The notes under the pieces: generated by a model | The model's database searches: none | What the model was told of the DNA's origin: nothing | What the model saw: only the letters and a program-made list of their open reading frames with translations | NCBI GenBank assembly: GCA_003331875.1 | Contig: QOQA01000007.1 | Span: 1 to 54,118, forward strand | Source: Cryomorphaceae bacterium | GTDB lineage: Bacteria; Bacteroidota; Bacteroidia; Flavobacteriales; Flavobacteriaceae | DNA: 54,118 nucleotides | Direction: 5' to 3' | Program-made: the position numbers and the translations under genes | Part shown: positions 17,734 to 26,451 of the stretch, piece by piece | Layout: each line of letters begins with the position of its first letter | How positions within the stretch are numbered: position 1 is the stretch's first letter

Positions 17734-18360
17734 TTGAAAAAGTATTTTGTTCTTACAATCCTTTTCGTATTGCCTCTTGTAGCGTATTTGTTTTTTGCCT
17801 CGGGAATAAATAATTTTGCTAAACTTCCAATATTAGAAAAAGACGTTTTAAATGTCAATACATTCTCCGAACAAACTTTTGATAAAAAAATCTCAATTTT
17901 AATTTTTCTTGGCAATAATATTGAGATTAAAAAGGGCGATATATTAAACCTTAATCAAAAAATTTATAAAAGATTTTATGAGTTTAACGATTTTCAATTC
18001 ATTGCTTTAGGTCCAACTGAAATTAAAAAGCAAATAGAGGATTTGGTTGGTCAATTAAGCACTGGTACAAATACAGAAATGACAAAATGGTTTTTTTTAT
18101 TTCAGGATTCTGAAGACACAAAAGATATTTTTAAAAGTTTAAATACAAATCTAGAACTTGATAAATTTGGTGGTTCTCCCTACGTTTTTATAATTGATAA
18201 AAACGGTTTCCTTCGTGGACGAAACGATTTAGATGGCATAAAGTTTGGATACGATATACGTTCTGTTGCTGAATTAAATAATTATATGGTAGATGATATT
18301 AAAATTATCTTAGCTGAATACAGACTTGCTTTAAAAAAGAATAATATTTTTAATAACTAG
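17734..18360 (+). CDS. SCO-like thioredoxin-fold protein lacking the copper cysteines
   Basis: A 208-residue protein beginning with an N-terminal membrane anchor (about 3-22, after TTG-encoded MKKYF). The rest resembles the neighbouring SCO protein: a strand KISILIFLG where SCO has its copper loop, and near the end SPYVFIIDKNGFLRGR, which parallels the FFALIDKNGYIRSR of the SCO encoded next. It contains no cysteine at all and no equivalent of the SCO copper-binding His. It therefore cannot bind copper or do redox chemistry in the SCO way. It may be a structural partner of SCO or a diverged paralogue. It overlaps the SCO start by one base, so the two are likely co-translated. Confidence 0.65.
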   Translation: MKKYFVLTILFVLPLVAYLFFASGINNFAKLPILEKDVLNVNTFSEQTFDKKISILIFLGNNIEIKKGDILNLNQKIYKRFYEFNDFQFIALGPTEIKKQIEDLVGQLSTGTNTEMTKWFFLFQDSEDTKDIFKSLNTNLELDKFGGSPYVFIIDKNGFLRGRNDLDGIKFGYDIRSVAELNNYMVDDIKIILAEYRLALKKNNIFNN

Positions 18361-19067
18361 TGAAAAAAAATCTTGCTATAGCATCCTTCATAATTATTAT
18401 TGTTTTTGGATTTATTTTTTTACCAAAAATTTATAATCGTTTAAAAAATGAAACTGTTATAGATTCTAGTAGAACAAAAGAAGTCAGTAATGATTCCAAA
18501 TTAGCTTATGTTAAATTAAATGGAGAAGCTCGAAGAGTCCCAGATTTTATATTTAAGAATCAAGATAATTTATACGTATCCAACGAAGATTACAATGGTA
18601 AAGTTTATGTTGCTGAGTTTTTTTTCACTACATGCCCCTCAATATGTATTGAAATGAATCAAAATATGAGGATATTAGATGAAGAGTTTGGGGATAGGAG
18701 TGATTTTGGTATTGCTTCATTTACTATTGATCCAATTAATGACACTCCAGTTGTCCTAAAAGAGTATGCTGAAAGATTAAAGGTTAAGTCAAAAAATTGG
18801 CACTTTTTAACAGGAGCTGTTGATTCTGTGTATGAATTATCAAACAGTGGGTTTAATATTTTTTCAGCTGTAAATCCAGCTGTAGCAGGTGGTTTTGAAC
18901 ATCAAGGGTTTTTTGCATTAATTGATAAAAATGGATACATTCGCTCTCGAAGAGATAGTAACGGCAATCCGATTGTTTATTATTTAGGAATTACGTCAGT
19001 TGGAAATAAATTTCAAGGTATTGATATGATTAAAGAAGATATTAAAATATTATTAGAAAATGGCTAA
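18360..19067 (+). CDS. SCO1/SenC family copper chaperone for cytochrome oxidase
   Basis: SCO proteins deliver copper to, or reduce, the CuA centre of cytochrome c oxidase subunit II, outside the inner membrane. The 235 residues start with a membrane anchor (about 5-22). The copper motif FFTTCPSICIEM has Cys92 and Cys96, and the third ligand is His181 in FEHQGFFALIDK. TIDPINDTP near 122-130 is another family hallmark. The start is a GTG at 18360, sharing a base with the preceding stop. The DUF420 gene overlaps its end by eight bases. Context with ctaB and oxidase subunits fits exactly. Confidence 0.95.
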   Translation: MKKNLAIASFIIIIVFGFIFLPKIYNRLKNETVIDSSRTKEVSNDSKLAYVKLNGEARRVPDFIFKNQDNLYVSNEDYNGKVYVAEFFFTTCPSICIEMNQNMRILDEEFGDRSDFGIASFTIDPINDTPVVLKEYAERLKVKSKNWHFLTGAVDSVYELSNSGFNIFSAVNPAVAGGFEHQGFFALIDKNGYIRSRRDSNGNPIVYYLGITSVGNKFQGIDMIKEDIKILLENG

Positions 19068-19647
19068 GGTAAATAAGCTTTATAACATATTGATCTGGAT
19101 TGTTTCTGCAGTGGTTCCAATTGTTGTTGCGCTATTGTTGTTTACAAAGTGGGATCAAAACAAACTAATCTTTGATATGCGAATTCCGAACAACGATCCA
19201 ATTATTCTACTTGATAATTTACCCTTTATTGAGCCGTTAACTTTTTTACCACCAGTTTATGCCTTAATAAACGGATTGACTGCCGTGTTATTAATAACTG
19301 CCGTCTATTATATTAAGAATGGTAATCGAAAAGTTCATGAATGCTTAATAAAAGTGTGCATTTCACTATCATTAATGTTTTTAGTAATGTACATAGCTTA
19401 TCACATGACAACAGATCCAACTCCATTTGGTGGAGAAGGGTTCATTGCATATACCTATTACTTTATTTTGATTACACATATTATATTGTCTGTGGCTGTT
19501 ATTCCCCTAGTCTTGACTAGTTACAGCAGAGCTGTTCAGGCAAACTTTAAATTACATAAAAAAATTGCTAAAGTAACTTTCCCCATTTGGTTATATGTTG
19601 CTATAACTGGTGTTGTTGTTTATTTAATGATATCTCCATACTACTAA
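19060..19647 (+). CDS. DUF420 (CtaM-like) cytochrome oxidase assembly membrane protein
   Basis: A 195-residue protein with five membrane helices (about 7-27, 55-80, 93-113, 128-152, 168-190). The conserved polar residues of the DUF420 family are present: His in MYIAYHMTTDPTPFGGEG and in FILITHIILSVAVIPLVL, and KLHKKIAKVTFPIWLYVAITG near the end. The Bacillus and Staphylococcus member CtaM is needed for heme A oxidase maturation, so a role in oxidase assembly is likely here. It overlaps the SCO gene by eight bases and the next small gene by one base (TAATG), indicating tight translational coupling. Confidence 0.88.
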   Translation: MAKVNKLYNILIWIVSAVVPIVVALLLFTKWDQNKLIFDMRIPNNDPIILLDNLPFIEPLTFLPPVYALINGLTAVLLITAVYYIKNGNRKVHECLIKVCISLSLMFLVMYIAYHMTTDPTPFGGEGFIAYTYYFILITHIILSVAVIPLVLTSYSRAVQANFKLHKKIAKVTFPIWLYVAITGVVVYLMISPYY

Positions 19648-19817
19648 TGCTTAAGTCAATACAATGTTCTATGTGTAAAGCTGTTTTAGAATCTGGAGCT
19701 GATGAAAAAACCGCTGAAAGTTTAAACGATGGCATTATATACCTGATGGCTATTCCTTATGTTCTTGCTGCACTTACGGCTTACATTATATACATTAAAT
19801 TTTTCAAAAAAAAATAA
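19647..19817 (+). CDS. Small CxxC single-span membrane protein of the oxidase cluster
   Basis: A 56-residue protein starting at the ATG that overlaps the DUF420 stop (TAATG). It begins MLKSIQCSMCKAVLES, with Cys7 and Cys10 in a CxxC arrangement. An acidic turn (GADEKTAESL) and a single membrane helix at about 30-50 (IYLMAIPYVLAALTAYIIYI) follow, with a basic FFKKK end. A reading from 19587 would overlap the DUF420 gene in another frame and is rejected. I recall similar short proteins next to DUF420 genes in Bacteroidota, without a known function. The cysteines could bind metal or take part in redox during CuA or CuB assembly; this is inference from position. Confidence 0.75.
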   Translation: MLKSIQCSMCKAVLESGADEKTAESLNDGIIYLMAIPYVLAALTAYIIYIKFFKKK

Positions 19818-19880
19818 ACCTTCTTAGTTTAAGTTTGTCTTAAATCAGTAAAAATCAAGGTATTTATTGATTTAAATTCT

Positions 19881-19888
19881 TAATTTTG
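19881..19888 (+). promoter_or_regulatory. TAnnTTTG promoter element before the DUF975-like gene
   Basis: TAATTTTG matches the Bacteroidota -7 consensus and lies in the 83-bp gap after the oxidase cluster. No TTG is correctly spaced upstream. It supports the ATG at 19901 as start, because a TTG at 19886 would fall inside the promoter element. The rest of the gap shows no terminator hairpin. Confidence 0.45.
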
Positions 19889-19900
19889 CCACCTTACATT

Positions 19901-20692
19901 ATGCCATCAAACACATCAATTAGATCCAAAGCTTGGAACAACTTAAAGCAAGATTTAGGTGTTGCAGTTGGTGCAATAATTCTATTTTTTATTGTATCAA
20001 TCGCAATCAGCTCACTACCCTTTATTGGTTTTTTATTTCAAATATTTCTTACTGGTGCGTTATATGTTGGTTACTGTCTCTTTTTTTTAAAAATTGCACG
20101 TAATGAAAAAGCAGAGATCGAAGATTTATTTATGCCTTTTAAATCAAAAAAAATGATAATTGACTCAATTATTACTTATCTAGTAAGTGGTTTTATAATT
20201 ACCGTTATTTTTATCATTTGTGTAGTATTTTGGGCATTTGTGATGTTTGGCGGTTTTGAACCAGTTGGCTCATTGATAGAAATGTTCAATTCGTTTATGA
20301 ATTCACTTAATCAAGCTGGCTCTGAAGTTTACTCATATGATTATAATTACAGCATCGACCCTGAGCTTGCAAGCTTTAGTGCAAGTTCCTTGTTTTTTTC
20401 TTTTCTCTTTATTGTTTTACTGCCTTGTACTATTGTTGGTTTAGGTATTTCACAGGCCTATTACTTATTGGCGGATGGCAAACCAAAAAATGGTTTAGAA
20501 GCCATTACAATGAGTTGGAGTTTGATGCACACAAATAAGATAAAATTTTTACTTCTTCAGCTTAGCTTTATTGGTTGGATTATACTTAGTATTTTCACAC
20601 TCTTTTTTGGATTTTTGATTTTAGCTCCATATATATCAACATCCTATGCTACCTTTTACGATAATTTGGAAATCAAAATTTTAAATGATTAA
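19901..20692 (+). CDS. DUF975-like integral membrane protein
   Basis: A 263-residue membrane protein with about five to six helices (near residues 18-40, 45-65, 90-120, 165-185, 220-250 from the ATG). The order RSKAWNNLKQDLGVAVGAII at the start, then FLTGALYVGYCLFFLKIARNEKAEIEDLF, matches what I know of the DUF975 family, whose function is unknown. A short soluble loop with Tyr/Asp/Ser (YSYDYNYSIDPELAS) sits between helices. The ATG at 19901 was chosen over a TTG at 19886, which lies in the promoter element. The ATPase gene overlaps its end by eight bases, so it probably works with, or is at least co-expressed with, the export system downstream. Confidence 0.65.
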   Translation: MPSNTSIRSKAWNNLKQDLGVAVGAIILFFIVSIAISSLPFIGFLFQIFLTGALYVGYCLFFLKIARNEKAEIEDLFMPFKSKKMIIDSIITYLVSGFIITVIFIICVVFWAFVMFGGFEPVGSLIEMFNSFMNSLNQAGSEVYSYDYNYSIDPELASFSASSLFFSFLFIVLLPCTIVGLGISQAYYLLADGKPKNGLEAITMSWSLMHTNKIKFLLLQLSFIGWIILSIFTLFFGFLILAPYISTSYATFYDNLEIKILND

Positions 20693-21374
20693 CATTAAGG
20701 ATTTACATAAATCTTATAATATGGGATCTAATTCCCTTCACGTTCTTAAAGGAATAAATTTTTCTGTCAGTGAGGGAGAATTGGTTGCGATAATGGGCTC
20801 ATCTGGTTCAGGTAAATCAACTCTATTAAACATTATTGGAATGTTGGATAATTATGATAAGGGTTCGTATGAGCTTGATAGCATTTTAATTAAAGATTTG
20901 GACGAAACAAAAGCTGCTAATTACAGAAATAAATTCCTGGGCTTTGTTTTTCAATCGTTCAATTTGATTAATTATAAATCAGCAGTTGATAATGTTATAC
21001 TCCCGTTGTACTATCAGGGAATAAAAAGAAAAGAAAGAGAAAAAACAGCACTCGATTATTTAGATAATGTTGGTCTAAAGAATTGGGCATCTCACTTACC
21101 CAGTGAGTTATCAGGTGGTCAAAAGCAAAGAGTAGCAATTGCTAGGGCAATGGTCTCAAAACCCAAAGTTTTATTAGCTGATGAACCCACAGGGGCACTA
21201 GATTCCAACACATCTACAGAAGTAATGTCTCTAATTCAAAAAATTAATAACTCTGGTAAAACAATTCTAGTAGTTACTCATGAGGAAGACATTGCTAAGA
21301 TGTGTAAAAGAATTGTCAAGCTTAAAGACGGTATAATAGTCGAGGATAAAAAAATAAATCAAAAAGTTTTATAA
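20685..21374 (+). CDS. ABC transporter ATP-binding protein, MacB/LolD type
   Basis: A 229-residue ATPase of the MacB/LolD family, which powers mechanotransmission transporters rather than translocating substrate through the membrane. Visible motifs are Walker A GSSGSGKS (38-45), Q-loop VFQSFN (Gln90), signature LSGGQKQRVAIARA (142-155), Walker B KVLLADEPTGALD (161-173), and the switch His in VVTHEE. It overlaps the preceding membrane gene by eight bases and is followed without a gap by the first permease. The downstream adaptor and TolC-like gene show it belongs to a tripartite export system; substrate unknown. Confidence 0.95.
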   Translation: MINIKDLHKSYNMGSNSLHVLKGINFSVSEGELVAIMGSSGSGKSTLLNIIGMLDNYDKGSYELDSILIKDLDETKAANYRNKFLGFVFQSFNLINYKSAVDNVILPLYYQGIKRKEREKTALDYLDNVGLKNWASHLPSELSGGQKQRVAIARAMVSKPKVLLADEPTGALDSNTSTEVMSLIQKINNSGKTILVVTHEEDIAKMCKRIVKLKDGIIVEDKKINQKVL

Positions 21375-22607
21375 ATGTTTGATCAAGATCGCTGGATAGA
21401 GATTTTTGAAACTATAAAAAAAAATAAATTAAGAACCTTTTTGGCTGGCTTTACTGTTGCTCTTGGCATTTTTATTTTCATCATGCTATTTGGTCTTGCC
21501 AACGGTCTAGAAAATACATTCGAAAAGTATTTTAAAGACGATCAATTGAATACGATATGGATTAATGGAAGTAGAACATCCAAGCCATACGCTGGTTATG
21601 AATCAAATAGAAGAATTAGGTTTAAAAATGAAGACTTGGAAGACATTCAAAATAAATTTGATTTTTTTATAAATGGAATTACACCAAGGATTACTATTTC
21701 AAGTGAGGTGGGATATGGATTAAAATCAAACAATTACACTGTCAGGGGAGTAGGTCCACACCATCAGTTCAATGAAATGACAGTTATTATGGACGGTAGA
21801 TATATAAATGAGGCGGATATTTTTAACAAAGAAAGAAATGTTGTAATTGGAAGACTTGTAAAGCAAGATTTATTTGGAAATGCAGATCCAATCGGGAAAT
21901 TTGTAAATGGGGGAGGGAGATCTTGGAAAGTTATTGGAGTTTTTCAGGACGATGGAGGAGATAATGAGGAAAGAATGATCTATTGTTCTTACACAACACT
22001 TCAATCAATTTTGAAAAGTTCAGATGAGGTTGACCAAATTATAGTATCATACAATCCAGATATTGGTTATGATGGCGCAATTGAATTTGAAAAAAATATT
22101 AAAAAATATTTAAAGAGTAAAAAAAAGATTGACCCTAATGACCCAAAAGGAATCTCTGTTAGAAGCGCCTCCAATGATATGCAACAAAATGAACAATTTT
22201 CAGACGCCTTAAATTATATGATAATTTTTATTGGAATAGGAACTTTGTTTGCAGGAATAATTGGAATTTCTAATATTATGGTTTTTGTAATTAAAGAGAG
22301 AAACAAGGAATTTGGAATAAGAAAAGCTATTGGGGCTACCCCAAATTCTATAATTGCACTTGTTTTACAAGAATCAATTTTTATAACCACGATTTCAGGC
22401 TATGTGGGACTTTTTTTTGGCGTGCTACTTCTTTCATCCATTGGAGATAAATTAGAAAAAACATACTTTATTACCGACCCATATGTTGATTTTAATTTTG
22501 CTATTATTGCAACACTTATGTTAGTGTTTTTTGGAGCATTAGCTGGATATCTTCCAGCTAAGAAAGCTGCAATGATCAAACCAATTAAAGCATTAAATGA
22601 AAAATAA
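21375..22607 (+). CDS. MacB-type ABC transporter permease (first of two)
   Basis: A 410-residue permease with the MacB/FtsX layout: one N-terminal helix (about 20-42), a periplasmic MacB core domain (about 45-275), then three C-terminal helices in the FtsX domain (about 285-310, 335-360 and 375-395). The cytoplasmic signature ERNKEFGIRKAIGATPNSI near 308-326 and the end YLPAKKAAMIKPIKALNEK are typical. Unlike E. coli MacB, the ATPase is a separate protein. It begins at the ATG directly after the ATPase stop. It most likely forms a heterodimer with the following permease, which shares its design. Confidence 0.93.
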   Translation: MFDQDRWIEIFETIKKNKLRTFLAGFTVALGIFIFIMLFGLANGLENTFEKYFKDDQLNTIWINGSRTSKPYAGYESNRRIRFKNEDLEDIQNKFDFFINGITPRITISSEVGYGLKSNNYTVRGVGPHHQFNEMTVIMDGRYINEADIFNKERNVVIGRLVKQDLFGNADPIGKFVNGGGRSWKVIGVFQDDGGDNEERMIYCSYTTLQSILKSSDEVDQIIVSYNPDIGYDGAIEFEKNIKKYLKSKKKIDPNDPKGISVRSASNDMQQNEQFSDALNYMIIFIGIGTLFAGIIGISNIMVFVIKERNKEFGIRKAIGATPNSIIALVLQESIFITTISGYVGLFFGVLLLSSIGDKLEKTYFITDPYVDFNFAIIATLMLVFFGALAGYLPAKKAAMIKPIKALNEK

Positions 22608-23873
22608 ATGAAAGAGTTATTTGAGAAAGATACATGGCAAGAAATATTTGGATCTATCAGTAAAAATAGGGTTAGAACTGCAATCACCATGATTGGAGTT
22701 TTGTGGGGAATCTTTATTTTCATTACCCTCTCGGGAACTGCTAAAGGTTTAGATAACGGATTCGAAAAAGCTTTTGCATCAATTTCATCCAATAGTTTAT
22801 TTGTGTGGGGTCAATATACATCACTTCCATATAAAGGATACAAGGCTCGTAGAGGTATTCGACTTAAAGTTGGAGATGTTGAAATAATTAAAAAAAGAGT
22901 TCCAGAAATTGAATTTATTGCACCAAGAAATGTGAGAGGTGTTTTTGGATCTTCAGGCGGTAATGTAGTTCGCGGATCAAAGACAGGTACTTATGCCATT
23001 TACGGAGAATATCCAGAATATATTAAGATTGCAACATCAAAAGTTTATGATGGAGGGAGGTTTATAAATGAAAACGATATGACTTTTTTAAGAAAAGTAT
23101 GTGTAATAGGAGAGAGAACGTTAAAAGAGCTTTTTGAAAAAGGTGAAAAACCCATTGGTAAATATATTGCTATTAATAGTATTACATTTAAAGTAATTGG
23201 TGTTCACAAATTCGTACAAGGAGGTGGATTCGGAGATGATGGTGATATATACATTCCTTTTGTGACTTTTAAGGATTTATTTAACTCTGGAGATAATGTA
23301 GGTTTCTTTATGATGTCTGCTTATAAAGATGCTGATGTTGTAAAAGTTGAAAAGGAAGTGAAAAGTGTTTTAAAAGACATTCATAATATAAACCCAAATG
23401 ATGATGAAGGTTTAGGAGCTTTCAATTTAGGTAAAGTGTTTAAGGATACTCTAAATTTTGTAAATGGTTTATCATTTCTTTCTTTGATAGTTGGTCTGGT
23501 TACAATATTAGCTGGAGTAATTGGTATTGGAAATATATTATTAATATCTGTTAACGAAAGAACAAAAGAGATTGGCATTCGCAGGGCGTTAGGAGCTACA
23601 CCTAGACAGGTTAGAAATCAGATTCTTATCGAATCCATATTTTTAACTTTAATTGCTGGAATAATTGGAATCATCCTGGCAACAATAGTCTTATTTTCAA
23701 TAAATTATGGAACAAAGGATCTAACAGATTTCCCATATACAAACCCTACAGTACCATTGAGATTTATTTTTGGAGCTTTATTTCTGATGATAACTTTGGG
23801 ATCTTTAATTGGAATGATACCAGCTCAAAAAGCAGTAAAAATTAGGCCAATTGAGGCGTTGAGAGAAGAATAA
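22608..23873 (+). CDS. MacB-type ABC transporter permease (second of two)
   Basis: A 421-residue paralogue of the preceding permease with the same order: N-terminal helix (about 20-42), periplasmic core, and three C-terminal helices, with the coupling sequence NERTKEIGIRRALGATPRQV near 315-333 and the end MIPAQKAVKIRPIEALREE. The start is the ATG directly after the stop of the first permease. The pair is more diverged in the periplasmic core than in the FtsX part. Having two different half-transporters suggests an asymmetric pump. Substrate unknown; lipids, peptides and toxic compounds are all possible. Confidence 0.93.
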   Translation: MKELFEKDTWQEIFGSISKNRVRTAITMIGVLWGIFIFITLSGTAKGLDNGFEKAFASISSNSLFVWGQYTSLPYKGYKARRGIRLKVGDVEIIKKRVPEIEFIAPRNVRGVFGSSGGNVVRGSKTGTYAIYGEYPEYIKIATSKVYDGGRFINENDMTFLRKVCVIGERTLKELFEKGEKPIGKYIAINSITFKVIGVHKFVQGGGFGDDGDIYIPFVTFKDLFNSGDNVGFFMMSAYKDADVVKVEKEVKSVLKDIHNINPNDDEGLGAFNLGKVFKDTLNFVNGLSFLSLIVGLVTILAGVIGIGNILLISVNERTKEIGIRRALGATPRQVRNQILIESIFLTLIAGIIGIILATIVLFSINYGTKDLTDFPYTNPTVPLRFIFGALFLMITLGSLIGMIPAQKAVKIRPIEALREE

Positions 23874-23892
23874 TTTTAATTTTGATAATTAT

Positions 23893-25035
23893 ATGAAAAA
23901 CATAAAAAATATTGGATTTGTCTTGATAGCATTGGGCTTGTTATTTTCGATAGCCTATTATATTAAGACCAATAGTCGGTCGGCAATTACTTATGAAACA
24001 GAACAATTAAAAAATAAAACAATTGAAGATAAAATTGTGGCTACTGGAAGCGTAGTTCCTGAAGATGAGGTTAATATTGTTCCTCAAATTAGTGGGATTA
24101 TTCAGGAAATATATGTTGATGAGGGTGATCAAGTTCAAGCAGGTGATTTATTAGCAAAGATTAAAGTAATTCCCAATGAACAAACACTTAATAGTGCAGA
24201 GGGAAGAGTTAAAACAACGCAAATAATCCTTAAAAATTCAGAAAAAGAATATTACAGAAATAAAAAACTTTTTGAAAAGGGCATAATTTCAGAGCAAGAT
24301 TTTAATTCAATTGAGTTGAGATTTAATCAGGACAAACAAAATTTGGAGAATGCAAAATCGGACCTTCAAATAATAAGACTTGGGTCAATCGGAGGTTCCG
24401 CATTAACTAACACCAATGTTAGATCAACAATTTCTGGAACAATTTTACAGGTACCTGTTAAAGAAGGTGATCAAGCAATTGAAGCTAATACATTTAATCC
24501 TGGAACTACAATAGCTACTGTTGCAGATTTAAATAAAATGATTTTTGAGGGTCGAGTTGATGAGGGAGAGGTTAGTAAGCTTAGAACGGGTTTGCCATTA
24601 AAAATAGAAATTGGAGCAATTGAAGACAAAGTATATGAAGCTAAGTTAACTCTAATAGCACCAAAAGGTATTGAAGTTGCAGGAGCAATTCAATTCCAAA
24701 TTGAGGGTGAAGTTTACTTGGATGATGAATATATTATAAGAGCTGGCTACAGTGCAAATGCTACTATTGTTACCAAAGTAAAAGAAAATGTGTTGGCAAT
24801 AGATGAATATTTACTTCAGTTTGATAACAAAACAAAAGAAGCGTTCGTAGAAATTGAAATTTCTGACCAAAATTTCGAAAAAAGAAAGATTGAAATAGGA
24901 ATTTCAGATGGAGTCTTCGCTGAAGTTTTATCTGGGGTTAGTCTTAATGACAAAATTAAGGTCTGGAATAAGACTGAGCCTATAAAAAGAGGAGAGGTTG
25001 AAGATGTTGATGACGAGTATAAGTTAGATAGATAG
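23893..25035 (+). CDS. Periplasmic adaptor (membrane fusion) protein of a MacA/HlyD type efflux system
   Basis: A 380-residue adaptor that bridges the inner-membrane permeases and the outer-membrane channel. An N-terminal anchor (about 7-24) is followed by a first lipoyl-like half (VPEDEVNIVPQISGIIQEIYVDEGDQVQ, shown here by its ends VPEDE and EGDQVQ), a coiled-coil hairpin around residues 95-160, the second lipoyl half (ISGTILQVPVKEGDQ), then beta-barrel and membrane-proximal domains. It lies 19 bases after the second permease and three before the TolC-like gene, so all five genes form one transport operon. Confidence 0.93.
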   Translation: MKNIKNIGFVLIALGLLFSIAYYIKTNSRSAITYETEQLKNKTIEDKIVATGSVVPEDEVNIVPQISGIIQEIYVDEGDQVQAGDLLAKIKVIPNEQTLNSAEGRVKTTQIILKNSEKEYYRNKKLFEKGIISEQDFNSIELRFNQDKQNLENAKSDLQIIRLGSIGGSALTNTNVRSTISGTILQVPVKEGDQAIEANTFNPGTTIATVADLNKMIFEGRVDEGEVSKLRTGLPLKIEIGAIEDKVYEAKLTLIAPKGIEVAGAIQFQIEGEVYLDDEYIIRAGYSANATIVTKVKENVLAIDEYLLQFDNKTKEAFVEIEISDQNFEKRKIEIGISDGVFAEVLSGVSLNDKIKVWNKTEPIKRGEVEDVDDEYKLDR

Positions 25036-25038
25036 AAA

Positions 25039-26451
25039 ATGAAAAAATTTTTATTATTAGTATTATTAATTTTTACTGCAAGTGCAACTGCACAGAAACA
25101 GTGGACATTAAAAGAATGTGTTGAAAGAGCATTAGAAAAAAATATATCTATAAAACAATCTGAGTTAAATTTTGCAGATTCAGAAATAAACAAAAAAAAT
25201 GCAATCGGAAATTTCATTCCGAACTTAAATATTGGTAGTTCCCACTCTTGGAATATAGGTTTGAATCAAGATATTACAACAGGAATTTTAGAAAATGTTA
25301 CTACTCAATTTACATCAATGAACTTAAATGTTAATGTTGATATTTTAAATGGTTTAAAAAATATCAAACAACTTCATTTGGCAAATTTGAATATCTTATC
25401 AAATAAGTTCCAATTAGATGATATGAGGGAAAATATTTCACTTTTAGTTGCCAATTCGTTTCTTCAAATTCTATTCAATAAAGAACTTCTAAAGGTTCAA
25501 AAAATTCAATATGATTTATCGATTGAAGACTTATCAAAAGCTCAGGAGTTAATTGAAAATGGTGTTTTACCAGTTGGCGATTTATATGAGATTGAAGCGA
25601 ATAAGTCAAGTGCTGAAAAATCTCTTATTGATGCTGAAAACGCACTGACTCTCGCAAAGCTATCATTGACCCAACTGATTTTAATTGAGGATTATCAAGA
25701 CTTTGATATCGTGGACGAAAACTATGATTTACAGTTTAGTGAAATATTGAACAAATCACCTGATGAAATTTATAATTATGCTATTGAAAACAAGAATGAA
25801 ATAAGAGTTGCAGAGACAAATGTTGAAATTGCAAAAAAATCATTAGAACTAAATAAGAGTTTTTTACAACCAAGATTATCAGCTTTTTATTCTTATAGCT
25901 CTAGAATTGCATACAGCGACAGGTTGGTAGGAACCGGAGATTTTGATTTTATCCCTATTGGATTTGTTCAAGGTACTAATCAACCAGTGGTTGCACCTTT
26001 TCAACAAACTATTATTAGAGGACCAAGATCATTCACTGATCAGTTTGATTCTAATAAAGGTCAAAACTTTGGTTTAAATTTATCAATACCAGTTCTTAAC
26101 AATCTTTCAACTAGAACAAATGTTAATAGAAGTAAGATTAATATTGAAAGATCTGAAAATCTTTTATTTCAAACCAAGCTCGACCTACAAAATACAATTA
26201 ATCAAGCTTATAATGATGCAAAAGGTTCTTTGAAGGCGTACGACGCCTCACAAAAGTCTTTAGAGTCAAGAAAAATATCCTTTGAATATGCTCAAGAGAA
26301 ATTTAATCTTGGGGCAATAGACTCTTATGAGTTTTCACTTATCAAACAAAGATTTGAATCCGCTCAGTCTGATCTGATTATTTCTAAGTATGATCTTATT
26401 TTTAAGATCAAGGTTTTAGAGTTTTATTTTGGTATTCCCCTAAAAATTTGA
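25039..26451 (+). CDS. TolC family outer-membrane efflux channel
   Basis: A 470-residue TolC-type protein. It has a signal peptide (about 1-18, ending TASATAQ) and then the duplicated alpha-helical hairpins characteristic of the family: WTLKECVERALEKNISIKQ near the start, SLIDAENALTLAKLSLTQL mid-way, and SLESRKISFEYAQEKFNLG near the end. It should trimerise into the outer-membrane channel that completes the exporter made by the upstream ATPase, permeases and adaptor. Its stop overlaps the TTG start of tsaB, so an unrelated tRNA modification gene is attached to the same transcript. Confidence 0.93.
   Translation: MKKFLLLVLLIFTASATAQKQWTLKECVERALEKNISIKQSELNFADSEINKKNAIGNFIPNLNIGSSHSWNIGLNQDITTGILENVTTQFTSMNLNVNVDILNGLKNIKQLHLANLNILSNKFQLDDMRENISLLVANSFLQILFNKELLKVQKIQYDLSIEDLSKAQELIENGVLPVGDLYEIEANKSSAEKSLIDAENALTLAKLSLTQLILIEDYQDFDIVDENYDLQFSEILNKSPDEIYNYAIENKNEIRVAETNVEIAKKSLELNKSFLQPRLSAFYSYSSRIAYSDRLVGTGDFDFIPIGFVQGTNQPVVAPFQQTIIRGPRSFTDQFDSNKGQNFGLNLSIPVLNNLSTRTNVNRSKINIERSENLLFQTKLDLQNTINQAYNDAKGSLKAYDASQKSLESRKISFEYAQEKFNLGAIDSYEFSLIKQRFESAQSDLIISKYDLIFKIKVLEFYFGIPLKI

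Noticed and set aside
22400-22792. 130-residue antisense frame across the two MacB-type permeases
   Set aside because: It spans the junction of two clear genes and shows no domain or start signal.
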